A stretch of DNA of 64,000 bases from Phyllobacterium sp. OV277 (lineage in GTDB: Bacteria > Pseudomonadota > Alphaproteobacteria > Rhizobiales > Rhizobiaceae): contig NZ_FNIY01000001.1 in NCBI RefSeq assembly GCF_900104355.1, positions 434,001 through 498,000 of the forward strand, written 5' to 3'. A program made the translations under genes and the position numbers. The notes beneath the pieces were generated by a model. That model was not told the DNA's origin and ran no database searches. It saw only the letters and a list, made by a program, of their open reading frames with translations. Positions 56,255-64,000 of the stretch are shown in pieces; positions within the stretch are counted from its first letter, which is position 1, and each line of letters opens with the position of its first letter.

Positions 56255-57139
56255 ATGCGCGATATCGCTTTTGAAGCCTCGGATGGCTTTCCTCTCCATG
56301 GCACCATGTTTGAAGGCAAAGGTGATGGTCCTGCGGTTCTGATCTCGTCTGCAGCCGCCGTTCCCAATACATTTTACCGCCACTTTGCCGGTGAATTGCT
56401 CACCTCAGGTGCTTCAAAAGTGCTGACTTACGACTATCGCGGCGTGACCAAATCCAAGACGCCGAAGGGTTGGACCGCGCGCTTGGGCATGAAAGACTGG
56501 GGCGTTCTGGATTTTCCGGCGGCCATTGATGTGATCAAGCAGGCGGCGAATGGCAAACCGCTTGTTGGCATAGGCCATTCCTATGGCGGTCTCGCCCTTG
56601 GTCTCAGCAACCGCTCTGCGGATTTTGTGCGCTATACGTCGATGGCGTCGCTCAACGGCTATTACCGCAACACGGCTGTACCGTTTTCCGTCTTTGCCAA
56701 GATGAACCTTATTGCCCTGCCATTGGCGCTTTCGCTGGGACGCCTGCCGAAATGGAGCGGTATTGGCGAAGAACTTCCCGGTAGCGTGTTTCAGGACTGG
56801 GCGCGCTGGTGCCGCAGTCCGAACTTCCTCTTCGGCGATGCCAGAACGCCGGAGTCAAAGTACTTTCAGTCGGTCCGCATCCCCCTGCTCGCGGTCGGCA
56901 TCACCGACGATCCTTGGGGAACGCCCAAAGCGGTTGACCACCTGCTGGCTCACTATGCCAATGCACCGACAACGCAGTTGTGGCTCTCGCCGGAACAATC
57001 CACGGGCGGCGCGGTGGGTCATCTCGGCTTCTTCCGCAAAAATCATGTGGCCACCCTATGGCCGCCGGTCATTGACTGGCTGTTGCATGAAACAATCCCG
57101 CAAGGGGCAATTCAGCGCGAAGAAAAGCGCGTCGCCTAG
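56255..57139 (+). CDS. Alpha/beta hydrolase
   Basis: A 294-residue protein. VGIGHSYGGLALGL gives the nucleophile elbow (Ser in GHSYG), YDYRGVTKSK lies in the region before it, and GITDDPWGTP and GHLGFFR supply the acid and histidine positions. The group resembles serine aminopeptidase/YheT-like hydrolases. The start at 56255 (MRDIAFEASDGF) is supported by GGAGCG; a TTG four codons earlier is possible. It is divergent from the DAHP synthase gene and has an operator-like palindrome in its promoter. The substrate is unknown. Confidence 0.8.
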   Translation: MRDIAFEASDGFPLHGTMFEGKGDGPAVLISSAAAVPNTFYRHFAGELLTSGASKVLTYDYRGVTKSKTPKGWTARLGMKDWGVLDFPAAIDVIKQAANGKPLVGIGHSYGGLALGLSNRSADFVRYTSMASLNGYYRNTAVPFSVFAKMNLIALPLALSLGRLPKWSGIGEELPGSVFQDWARWCRSPNFLFGDARTPESKYFQSVRIPLLAVGITDDPWGTPKAVDHLLAHYANAPTTQLWLSPEQSTGGAVGHLGFFRKNHVATLWPPVIDWLLHETIPQGAIQREEKRVA

Positions 57140-57320
57140 GTTCGTCAAACCTTTCAACTTCTCGCTCTGCCATTCAGGCGCCCGTCGCGGATTGTGCCCT
57201 TCAGAATAGACACCGTCCGCGCGGACGCATTCGGTAATCAAAATAGAATCGACTTCAATGTGCGGGATGATACCCTCACGACAAAACAATCGATGATTAG
57301 CCAGATGACAGGAGGAAAAG

Positions 57321-57929
57321 ATGACCAAACCGACCGAATCGCTGGCAAAGAACCTCCAGACAATCGCCTCCTATGAGGACTATGCGGAACAGTACAATAC
57401 AATTGTGGGAGAGCTTCCAAACGCCAATGGTATAGAAGGCCTAAGGCGCGTTGCGGCAATCGCCGGCGCAGGTGGCCATATACTTGAAATCGGATCCGGA
57501 CCGGGCCGCGATGCGGACTTCCTAGAGACTCTCGGCGCTCAGATCAGGCGTACTGACGCGACGCAGCGGTTTCTCGACCTACAGGCGGCGCGCGGCAAGA
57601 AGGGTGATCTTCTGAACGTCATCACCGACGATCTTGGCGGCCCCTATGATGCGGTTGTGGCCCTGTGTGTGCTCATTCATGTGGCGCGCGATCAGATCGA
57701 TCAGGTTCTTGCAAAGATAACCCAGTCACTGCGGCCGGGAGGTGCCTTCCTGGTATCAATGCGCGACGGCCACGGCGAAAAGAATGGCGATTACCATACC
57801 ATCTACTGGACGAAAGACGATTTCGCGGCACGCATTGAAAGCGCCGGAATGAGCATTGTCTGGGACAAGTTCAATATTGGCGGTGATGGCGACGGGTGGA
57901 ACACATTTCTGGCGGTGAAGCCATCATAA
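57321..57929 (+). CDS. Class I SAM-dependent methyltransferase
   Basis: A 202-residue Rossmann-type methyltransferase. HILEIGSGPGRDADFLETLG is motif I binding SAM. AVVALCVLIHVARDQIDQVL and SLRPGGAFLVSMRDG are motifs II-III. It resembles the Methyltransf_11/25 group and includes the GDYHTIYW segment common to small-molecule methyltransferases. AGGAGG lies just upstream of the ATG. The acceptor is unknown. Confidence 0.85.
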   Translation: MTKPTESLAKNLQTIASYEDYAEQYNTIVGELPNANGIEGLRRVAAIAGAGGHILEIGSGPGRDADFLETLGAQIRRTDATQRFLDLQAARGKKGDLLNVITDDLGGPYDAVVALCVLIHVARDQIDQVLAKITQSLRPGGAFLVSMRDGHGEKNGDYHTIYWTKDDFAARIESAGMSIVWDKFNIGGDGDGWNTFLAVKPS

Positions 57930-57963
57930 CCGGCGCAGGATGTTTGCACAGCCATAACCGAAA

Positions 57964-57987
57964 CAGGCGGCCATATCCGGCCGCCTG
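57964..57987. terminator. Hairpin between the convergent methyltransferase and gor genes
   Basis: CAGGCGGCC (57964-57972) and GGCCGCCTG (57979-57987) are perfect nine-base arms. On the minus strand TTTCGG follows, so it probably ends gor and may also block the opposite transcript. Confidence 0.7.
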
Positions 57988-58001
57988 ACAACTGTCCGGC
58001 A

Positions 58002-59393
58002 TCAGTCGATCCGCGTGCCATCCACGACGCGGTATGTGGGTTTGTACATGGTCACCAGTTCCTCAGCCGCTGTCGGATGGACAGCCATGGTGCGGTCAAA
58101 GTCTTCCTTGGTGCAGCCGGCTTTCATGGGAATAGCCAGAAGCTGCGCCATTTCACCCGCATCGGGTCCAAGAATATGTGCGCCAATGACTTTCCGGCTG
58201 GCCGCATCGACAATCAGCTTGATCAGCATCTTTTCTTTGCTACCGGAAAGCGTATTGCGCATCGGGCGGAACACCGCGCGATAAACCTCGATCTCCTTGA
58301 ATTTCTGCGCCGCATCCTGCTCGGTCAGACCGACCGTGCCAATTTCAGGCTGCGAGAAAACAGCTGTGGCGATCAGTTCATGATCCGGCTTCGTCGGATT
58401 GTTCTTGAAGACAGTCTCAAGGAAACACATGGCTTCGTGGATCGCGACGGGGGTTAGCTGCACCCGGTTGGTAACATCACCAACGGCCCAGATATTGTCC
58501 TTACTGGTACGCGAATATTCATCCACCTTGATTGCACCCTGCTCATCGACGGCGACACCGGCAGCTTCAAGACCAAGGGATTTCGTATTCGGCACACGCC
58601 CGATAGCCAGCATGACCTGATCGGCGGGGATGACGTCACCACCGGACAGGTGCACGCGCTTGCGTCCATCATCGCCGCGCTCGACCTTGGTAATGATCTC
58701 CGTGACGCGAATGTGGATGCCCTTCTCGACCATGGCCGCATGCAGCATATGGCGCAAATCCTGATCGAAGCGCGAGAGTATCTCCTTGCCGCGATAGACA
58801 AGTGTCGTCTTGACCCCGAGACCATGGAAAATATTGGCAAACTCCACCGCGATATAGCCGCCGCCTTCAATCACGATCGATTTCGGCAATGTGTCGAGAT
58901 GAAACGTTTCATTGGAGCTGATGCAGAGTTCATTGCCTGGCAATGAGGGATGCGGGCTCGGGTGGCCGCCGGTGGCGAGCAGTATCTGGTCGGCGGTTAC
59001 CCGCTTGCCGGAGTTCAAAATCTCGACCGTGTGATCGTCGATCAATACAGCGCGGCTTTCAAAAATCTCCACTTCGGAGTTCTCAAGCCCCTTGCGATAG
59101 AGCCCTTCCAGACGCGCAATTTCGCGGTCCTTGTTGGTGATCAGCGTTGGCCAATCGAACTTGGTTTCGCCGACAGTCCAGCCATAGCCTGCAGCGGCGT
59201 CGAAATGTTCCTGAAACTGCGACGCATAGACAAAGAGCTTCTTGGGCACGCAACCGCGGATAACACACGTACCGCCCATACGATACTCTTCGGCCAGCCC
59301 GACCCGTTTGCCCATGGCGCCCGCCAGACGTCCGGCACGTACCCCACCGGAGCCGCCGCCGATGACAAAGAGGTCATAGTCATAGGTCGCCAT
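58002..59393 (-). CDS. gor: Glutathione-disulfide reductase
   Basis: A 463-residue flavoenzyme reducing GSSG with NADPH. The FAD motif VIGGGSGGVRAGRLA, redox pair in GGTCVIRGCVPKK (Cys43/Cys48), NADPH motif IVIEGGGYIAVEFANIF and catalytic C-terminal VHPTAAEELVTMY are all intact. TNRVQLTPVA marks the second FAD contact. Length is usual. It is the first gene after the rpiA-DUF2059 unit, which has its own terminator, and is probably monocistronic. Confidence 0.95.
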   Translation of the reverse strand: MATYDYDLFVIGGGSGGVRAGRLAGAMGKRVGLAEEYRMGGTCVIRGCVPKKLFVYASQFQEHFDAAAGYGWTVGETKFDWPTLITNKDREIARLEGLYRKGLENSEVEIFESRAVLIDDHTVEILNSGKRVTADQILLATGGHPSPHPSLPGNELCISSNETFHLDTLPKSIVIEGGGYIAVEFANIFHGLGVKTTLVYRGKEILSRFDQDLRHMLHAAMVEKGIHIRVTEIITKVERGDDGRKRVHLSGGDVIPADQVMLAIGRVPNTKSLGLEAAGVAVDEQGAIKVDEYSRTSKDNIWAVGDVTNRVQLTPVAIHEAMCFLETVFKNNPTKPDHELIATAVFSQPEIGTVGLTEQDAAQKFKEIEVYRAVFRPMRNTLSGSKEKMLIKLIVDAASRKVIGAHILGPDAGEMAQLLAIPMKAGCTKEDFDRTMAVHPTAAEELVTMYKPTYRVVDGTRID

Positions 59394-59462
59394 TCAAAAC
59401 ACTCCGAATCCGTTCAATTACTGATCACCATATATGGGTTCTATAGCGCGGCTTTAAAAGAA

Positions 59463-59490
59463 CAAAGCCCGGCTGTTACACCGGGCTTTG
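59463..59490 (-). terminator. Terminator of the rpiA-DUF2059 unit
   Basis: CAAAGCCCGG and CCGGGCTTTG are perfect ten-base arms around an eight-base loop; on the minus strand TTCTTTT follows. It lies 23 bases after the DUF2059 stop. Confidence 0.88.
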
Positions 59491-59512
59491 CAATTCTTCA
59501 GAAAGGTAAAAT

Positions 59513-60145
59513 TTATGGCTTCGGCTTGGCCGGTGCAGCTGGCTTGGCAGGTGCCTTTGCCGGTGCCTTGGCGGGAGCCGCCGGGGCTTCCGGCGCTAGG
59601 GGCGTTTCTGCGGCAGCAGGTGCCGGTGTTACCGGAGCAGTCGCAGCGGCCGCGGCAACAATCTTCTCGGCGACCGCCTGTGCGAGATCCCGCGCGATGC
59701 CATTGCGCCAGATGCTGGCTGCCTTCATGACTTCGCGGGTTGCAATCGGGCCTTCCGACAAGAGCTTCTTGCCCGCAGGTGAATTGTAGAAGCCGGTAAT
59801 GGCATTCAGCTCTTCTTCGCTAAACGAAACCGCATAGGCACGGGCCGCTTCGTTTTCGAGATCAACGCGGCGCGCAGCCAAGGTCAAAGCCTGTTCGTCA
59901 ACAGCGGCACTGATGATGGATTCGAGATTCGGGTCCTTCTCGATCAACTGGGCCTTTAGAGCCTGCGCGGCATCCGGCAAGATTCCGTCAAATGCATCCG
60001 TTGCCTTGATCGCCGAAATTGCAGCGCGTGCGGCGGAAAGATGCGATGGGGTAATTTCCTGCGCCTGTGCGGTATAAAGACTGCCCAGCATGATTACGAC
60101 AGACAGAGGTGCAATCAAACGGCGAAAGCCAGTTGCTCGGTTCAT
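59513..60145 (-). CDS. Secreted DUF2059 protein with Ala/Pro/Lys tail
   Basis: A 210-residue protein with a signal peptide ending YTAQAQ. The DUF2059 domain (about 90-150) contains VSFSEEELNAITGFYNSPAGKKLL, the family signature. The last 45 residues are alternating Pro-Ala-Lys (APAKAPAKPAAPAKP), a likely cell-wall or disordered tail. It is periplasmic or outer-membrane associated, with no known function. The ATG at 60145 is preferred because the signal peptide starts there. It follows rpiA by 37 bases in one operon. Confidence 0.82.
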   Translation of the reverse strand: MNRATGFRRLIAPLSVVIMLGSLYTAQAQEITPSHLSAARAAISAIKATDAFDGILPDAAQALKAQLIEKDPNLESIISAAVDEQALTLAARRVDLENEAARAYAVSFSEEELNAITGFYNSPAGKKLLSEGPIATREVMKAASIWRNGIARDLAQAVAEKIVAAAAATAPVTPAPAAAETPLAPEAPAAPAKAPAKAPAKPAAPAKPKP

Positions 60146-60182
60146 GGATTTATTGCTCCGTTTTCTCTCAAGACTTTGCCCT

Positions 60183-60878
60183 TTAGGGCTGTGTTCGTGT
60201 TCGTATACCGTCTGCACCGGCTAAAATAGCCACGCGCGCCAGCCCCAGAAATAGTCCGTGCTCCACAACACCAGGTATGGCGTGCAGAGCGTTTGATAAC
60301 GCTCTTGTATCCGGAATGCGGCCAAAAGATGCATCCAGGATCAAATGCCCGCCGTCTGTAACAAATGCTTCGCCTCCCGTCATCCTCAATGTAAGGGAAC
60401 CGGAAAGATCGAGGTCAGAAGCAGCCTTTTCTATCGCAATTTTCGTTGCGGCAAGTCCAAATCGATTGACTTCAATCGGCAACGGGAACTTGCCAAGCGT
60501 CTCGACATTCTTCGACTCGTCCGCAATCACCACCATCTGGGCCGATGCCGCAGCGACAATCTTCTCGCGCAACAACGCACCGCCGCCGCCTTTGATCAAG
60601 GCTAATTCGGGACCGACCTCGTCAGCGCCATCAATCGTCAAATCGAGGACAGGCGTTTCTTCCAGCGTCGTCAGCTTTACACCAAGCTCCAGGCAAAGAG
60701 CTGCCGTGCGCTCGGACGTCGGGACACCGATGATATCAAGGCCTGCAGCAACCTTTTCCGCCAGAAGCCTGACAAACTCCTCAGCGGTCGAGCCAGTGCC
60801 TATTCCCAGACGCATACCATCCTTGACATAGGTCAGCGCTTCGGCCGCTGCCTTGATCTTCAATGTCCTGGGGTCCAT
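60183..60878 (-). CDS. rpiA: Ribose-5-phosphate isomerase A
   Basis: A 231-residue enzyme interconverting ribose 5-phosphate and ribulose 5-phosphate. [13 protein letters not shown] binds the phosphate. [20 protein letters not shown] with [11 protein letters not shown] supplies the catalytic aspartate and the lysine ([11 protein letters not shown]). [10 protein letters not shown] and [12 protein letters not shown] close the active site. Length is standard. It also consumes ribose 5-phosphate released by the psuK-psuG pathway. It is divergent from gph. Confidence 0.96.
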   Translation of the reverse strand: MDPRTLKIKAAAEALTYVKDGMRLGIGTGSTAEEFVRLLAEKVAAGLDIIGVPTSERTAALCLELGVKLTTLEETPVLDLTIDGADEVGPELALIKGGGGALLREKIVAAASAQMVVIADESKNVETLGKFPLPIEVNRFGLAATKIAIEKAASDLDLSGSLTLRMTGGEAFVTDGGHLILDASFGRIPDTRALSNALHAIPGVVEHGLFLGLARVAILAGADGIRTRTQP

Positions 60879-61060
60879 CCGGGTGCCTCTCCTCGCTTTG
60901 ACTTGACACTTGGCTCCCTAACACGTCAGACACCCGGGTCAAGGCTCGATACTTGATTTCGTCAGATAGTTATGCGCGAGTGTCAGTTCCGTCGGAGGGC
61001 GCCACGCCGGAAACACATAAATCCCAAGTCTCAATCCTAACGTTAGATATAGGTCTGCAA

Positions 61061-61744
61061 ATGTCCAAACCCATTGTTGTTTTCGACCTTGATGGCACCC
61101 TGGTCGATACCGCGCCTGACTTGCTTGATAGTTTGAATCACTGCCTGCATGAAGCCGGAATGAAAAAAATCGATCCCGTGGCGTTGCGTCGCTACGTCGG
61201 ACAAGGCGGGCGCGTGATGATCGAACGCGCTTTTGAGGCGCAGCAGAAAATGCTCAGCCCCGAACAGCTTGATTGGCTGGTGGGTCTGTTCCTCGAACAT
61301 TACAGCAAGAATATGCCCGGCCATTCGGCCCTTTATGAAGGCGTCGAAGCCGTCATGGACGATCTCTCGCAGGCCGGTTATCTGCTTGCGGTCTGCACGA
61401 ACAAGTTCGAAGGACTTTCCGTCAGCCTGTTGACCGCACTTGGCCAGACATCCCGCTTTGCCGCCATTTGCGGTTCAGACACGTTTGCATTTCGCAAGCC
61501 TGACCCGCGCCACCTCTTTGAGACCATAGCAAAAGCCGGTGGAGATCGGGATCGCGCCTTGATGGTTGGCGACAGCCACACCGATATCGACACGGCCAAG
61601 GCCGCTGGAATCCCCGTTATCGCCGTGGACTTCGGTTATTCAGACCTGCCCGTATCGACCTATGAACCAAGCAAGGTCATTTCACACTATCGTGAATTGA
61701 ATATTCAACTTGCCGAACGCTTGATCAACGCCGTCAACGCCTGA
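61061..61744 (+). CDS. gph: Phosphoglycolate phosphatase (HAD family)
   Basis: A 227-residue HAD subfamily IA hydrolase. VVFDLDGTLVDTAPDL has the nucleophilic and acid aspartates (Asp9, Asp11). VCTNKFEGLS is motif II, FAFRKPDPRHLFE motif III with the lysine, and LMVGDSHTDIDTAKAAG motif IV. It removes 2-phosphoglycolate formed by DNA repair or oxygenase side reactions. The ATG at 61061 follows AGGTCTGCAA; the 36 upstream codons are not needed. Confidence 0.9.
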   Translation: MSKPIVVFDLDGTLVDTAPDLLDSLNHCLHEAGMKKIDPVALRRYVGQGGRVMIERAFEAQQKMLSPEQLDWLVGLFLEHYSKNMPGHSALYEGVEAVMDDLSQAGYLLAVCTNKFEGLSVSLLTALGQTSRFAAICGSDTFAFRKPDPRHLFETIAKAGGDRDRALMVGDSHTDIDTAKAAGIPVIAVDFGYSDLPVSTYEPSKVISHYRELNIQLAERLINAVNA

Positions 61745-61931
61745 TTTTGCTGGTTCTACTGGCTTTTAGCTTCCTCCGACATCCCCCTGTCGGGATGGGA
61801 ATGGTGGAACAATTACTGCAATCATGCGTTGCAGTTTTTGATCGATACTATGCCGAGTGGTGTATTATCCGACATTTCTTCACTCTTATTTGAAAGCGGA
61901 GATTTCGAGCTTCGTGATTTCAGGAGGAAAT

Positions 61932-62486
61932 ATGAGAAAGCTTATTTCGTTCTTTACAGCGGCGGCCATGTCCATCGGTATGCTTTCTGCAAGCACCGTG
62001 GCCGGTTACTCTGCTCCCATTGTGCCGCAATCGATTGAAGGCAATTCGCAGGTTCTGCAAGTCAGAGATCACGGCAATTGGCGCATGCGCCCGCTTCGCG
62101 GCGGTGATCGTGGTTGGCGCGGTGATCGCGGCTGGCGCGGCGGTGATCATTGGCGCGGCGGCGGCTGGCGCGGTGATCGTGGCTGGCGTGGTGATCGCGG
62201 TTGGCGCGGTAACAGGGGCTGGCGTGGCGATCGCTGGTACAGAGGTCATCGCGGCTATTATGGCGATTATCGGCCCGGCTATCGCTATTATGACGGCGCG
62301 TGGTTCCCTCTGGCAGCATTTGCCGGTGCTGTGATTGTGGGCAATGCCATCAACAATGACCGTATTGTCAGCCGTGGGTCGAGCTATCACACCCGCGCGT
62401 GCTACAACCGCTACCGGTCTTATCGGGCCTATGACAATACCTATCAGCCCAATAACGGTCCTCGCCGTCAGTGCATTACCCGCTAA
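61932..62486 (+). CDS. BA14K-family lectin-like surface protein
   Basis: A 184-residue secreted protein. The signal peptide MRKLISFFTAAAMSIGMLS is followed by a mature N-terminus rich in Gly-Arg-Trp repeats (GDRGWRGDRGWRGGDHW, at about residues 55-105). A hydrophobic segment (FPLAAFAGAVIVGNAI) follows, then the BA14K signature HTRACYNRYRSYRAYDNTYQ and GPRRQC. BA14K of Brucella is an immunoreactive 14-kDa protein with lectin-like activity. CAGGAGGAAAT gives a strong ribosome site. The GRW-repeat coding region is also repetitive in DNA. A terminator follows. Confidence 0.88.
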   Translation: MRKLISFFTAAAMSIGMLSASTVAGYSAPIVPQSIEGNSQVLQVRDHGNWRMRPLRGGDRGWRGDRGWRGGDHWRGGGWRGDRGWRGDRGWRGNRGWRGDRWYRGHRGYYGDYRPGYRYYDGAWFPLAAFAGAVIVGNAINNDRIVSRGSSYHTRACYNRYRSYRAYDNTYQPNNGPRRQCITR

Positions 62487-62512
62487 GGCATAATTGACGA
62501 CACATGATTCCC

Positions 62513-62546
62513 GAACCTGGCTGCAGACGCGGCCGGGTTTCTTTTT
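62513..62546 (+). terminator. Terminator of the BA14K-family gene
   Basis: AACCTGGC pairs with GCCGGGTT (one G-T) around TGCAGACGCG, followed by TCTTTTT. It lies 27 bases after the stop. Confidence 0.75.
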
Positions 62547-62727
62547 GTCATTCATTTCAATGCTGTAAACAGCCTATGCTTTAACCGCAGGGCCCCTTTG
62601 ACTTGCCTCAAACGTGGCAGGCCTGCTCATTTTTTGGGCGATTTTCAGCGTTGCAGCGTAAATAGCGGAATGTGCTTGCATTTTTTTCCCAACGCGCTTG
62701 AATGAACGTGTCTGAAGGGGATTATGA

Positions 62728-64000
62728 GTGAAGCCATTTGATGAGATGATCAAAACCGGCGGTCAGGTACGCCCGCCATATGAACAACTGCAATGCTGGC
62801 TTGATACCCAGAACCCGGAAAGGTTTGCGCAGAAAGCGCGCGATGCAGAAAATGTCTTTCGCAAGACCGGGATTACCTTCGCCGTCTATGGCGACGAAGA
62901 AGCGGCAGAGCGCCTGATCCCATTCGATATCATTCCACGCATCATCACCGGCAATGAATGGCGACGACTGTCGCAGGGCATCGAACAGCGCGTAATGGCC
63001 CTCAATGCTTTTCTTGATGACATTTATCACCGTCAGGAAATTATCCGCGCAGGCCGTATCCCGCGGGAACTTTTCACCCACAACGATGCCTTCCTGCCCG
63101 AGATGGTGGGTTTCCGGCCACCCGGCAATGTTTACACCCATATTATTGGTGTCGACATCGTCCGAACCGAAGAAAATCAGTTCTACGTTCTCGAAGACAA
63201 TGCCCGCACGCCGTCAGGTGTTTCCTATATGCTGGAAAACCGCGAGACGATGATGCAGCTGTTTCCGGAACTGTTCCAGCAGATCAAGGTCCGGCCCGTC
63301 GAAACCTACCCCAAATTGCTGCGGCAATCGCTGGCCGCCGTCGCGCCTCCCGGCTGCAATGGCACGCCGACAATCGCAGTTCTTACTCCCGGCATCTACA
63401 ACTCAGCCTATTTCGAACATGCGTTTCTGGCCGATCAGATGGGTGTTGAACTTGTCGAGGGCAGTGATCTCAAGATCGAGAACGGCAAGGTGGTCATGCG
63501 CACCACCGAGGGCAACCGCGCCATCGATGTGCTTTACCGGCGCGTGGACGATTCCTATCTCGATCCCCTCACCTTCCGCCGCGATTCAACGCTTGGCGTT
63601 GCCGGGATCATGGATGTCTACCGTTCGGGCAATATCACCATCGCCAATGCACCCGGCACCGGTATTGCCGATGACAAGGCGCTTTATTCCTACATGCCCG
63701 AGATTGTCGAGTTCTATACGGGCCGCAAGGCGATCCTTGAAAATGTTCCGACACATCGCTGCTCCGAGCCGGATACATTGAAATATGTGCTGGAAAATCT
63801 GGCGGAGCTTGTCGTCAAGGAAGTGCATGGTTCGGGCGGCTACGGCATGCTTGTCGGCCCGGCGGCTACAAAGAAAGAGTGCGAAGATTTTGCGCTAAAA
63901 CTCAAGGCCAATCCGAAGAACTATATCGCCCAGCCGACTTTGGCTCTGTCGACAACGCCGATCATGACCGAAAAAGGTCTGGCACCGCGTCACGTCGATT
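62728..64000 (+). CDS. Circularly permuted type 2 ATP-grasp protein, 3'-truncated by the window
   Basis: The frame opens with GTG at 62728 (MKPFDEMIKTGGQVRPPY), eight bases after GAAGGGG, and runs to the window edge without a stop (424 codons). The product matches the circularly permuted ATP-grasp type 2 family (DUF404/DUF407). It contains RIPRELFTHNDAFLPEMVGF, LEDNARTPSGVSYMLENR, IGVDIVRTEE, ANAPGTGIADDKALYSYMP and VVKEVHGSGGYGMLVGPAA. These enzymes ligate amines to carboxylates and are usually followed by alpha-E and transglutaminase-like genes, so such partners probably lie just outside the window. The upstream 180-base gap holds no other gene. Confidence 0.88.
   Translation, partial: MKPFDEMIKTGGQVRPPYEQLQCWLDTQNPERFAQKARDAENVFRKTGITFAVYGDEEAAERLIPFDIIPRIITGNEWRRLSQGIEQRVMALNAFLDDIYHRQEIIRAGRIPRELFTHNDAFLPEMVGFRPPGNVYTHIIGVDIVRTEENQFYVLEDNARTPSGVSYMLENRETMMQLFPELFQQIKVRPVETYPKLLRQSLAAVAPPGCNGTPTIAVLTPGIYNSAYFEHAFLADQMGVELVEGSDLKIENGKVVMRTTEGNRAIDVLYRRVDDSYLDPLTFRRDSTLGVAGIMDVYRSGNITIANAPGTGIADDKALYSYMPEIVEFYTGRKAILENVPTHRCSEPDTLKYVLENLAELVVKEVHGSGGYGMLVGPAATKKECEDFALKLKANPKNYIAQPTLALSTTPIMTEKGLAPRHVD

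Overview
The window looks like a chromosomal core segment of an alphaproteobacterium of the order Hyphomicrobiales (Rhizobiales), most likely of the Brucella/Ochrobactrum/Phyllobacterium group. The evidence is gene content: a CckA hybrid kinase, a growth-pole-ring (GPR-like) giant coiled-coil protein, a BA14K lectin-like protein, FtrA, DUF2865, DUF922 and DUF2059 secreted proteins, and an alphaproteobacterial LexA box (GTTC-N7-GTTC) upstream of recA. Almost all DNA is ordinary, GC-rich, housekeeping sequence. I saw no tRNA, rRNA, CRISPR array, transposase or phage module.

Layout. 0-2.7 kb: start of murI (partial), trmJ and icd. 2.7-5.7 kb: a variable pocket between icd and alaS. It holds an AT-richer histidine-phosphatase gene framed by two copies of the icd 3' end, a lipoprotein gene, about 0.9 kb of unrecognised DNA and a tandem duplication of the alaS 3' end. 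5.7-12.1 kb: alaS, recA and a pseudouridine catabolic pair psuK-psuG. 12.1-15.4 kb: OmpA-like lipoprotein, acetyltransferase, atypical SDR and ArsR-type regulator. 15.5-23.5 kb: cckA, a FliO-domain protein, a DksA-family protein, a SixA-like phosphatase and the ycjX-ycjF pair. 23.6-28.3 kb: a secreted protein, folP-folK, a DUF922 putative protease, a ferredoxin with its NADP reductase, and an Hpt-like protein. 28.6-33.7 kb: the GPR-like gene. 33.8-42.6 kb: ftrA/rhodanese, an Mla-type lipid transport operon without a permease, dipeptide epimerase, MFS carrier, glycosyltransferase and metallophosphoesterase. 42.8-50.0 kb: maeB, DUF2865 protein, gltX and an ABC exporter. 50.6-64.0 kb: nadE, dgkA, GFA protein, nhaA, class II DAHP synthase, hydrolase, methyltransferase, gor, DUF2059, rpiA, gph, BA14K and a truncated ATP-grasp gene.

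Shared functions recur: central carbon and NADPH supply (icd, maeB, rpiA, gor), cofactor synthesis (folP, folK, nadE), translation and RNA modification (alaS, gltX, trmJ), and envelope or polar-growth biology (GPR-like, Mla, OmpA-like, dgkA, CckA).

The most notable non-gene signals are two families of dispersed palindromic elements. Family A is about 120 bp with 38-41 bp terminal inverted repeats, present twice. Family B has ends reading TTCGACAAGCTCACCATGAGG, often followed by tandem GAACCAC heptamers, and is present at about seven sites. In addition, three different genes (icd, alaS, the Hpt-like gene) show duplications of their own 3' ends. Several proteins lack residues their families normally need: Hpt without its phospho-histidine, SDR without Tyr/Lys, DksA without its Cys4 cluster.
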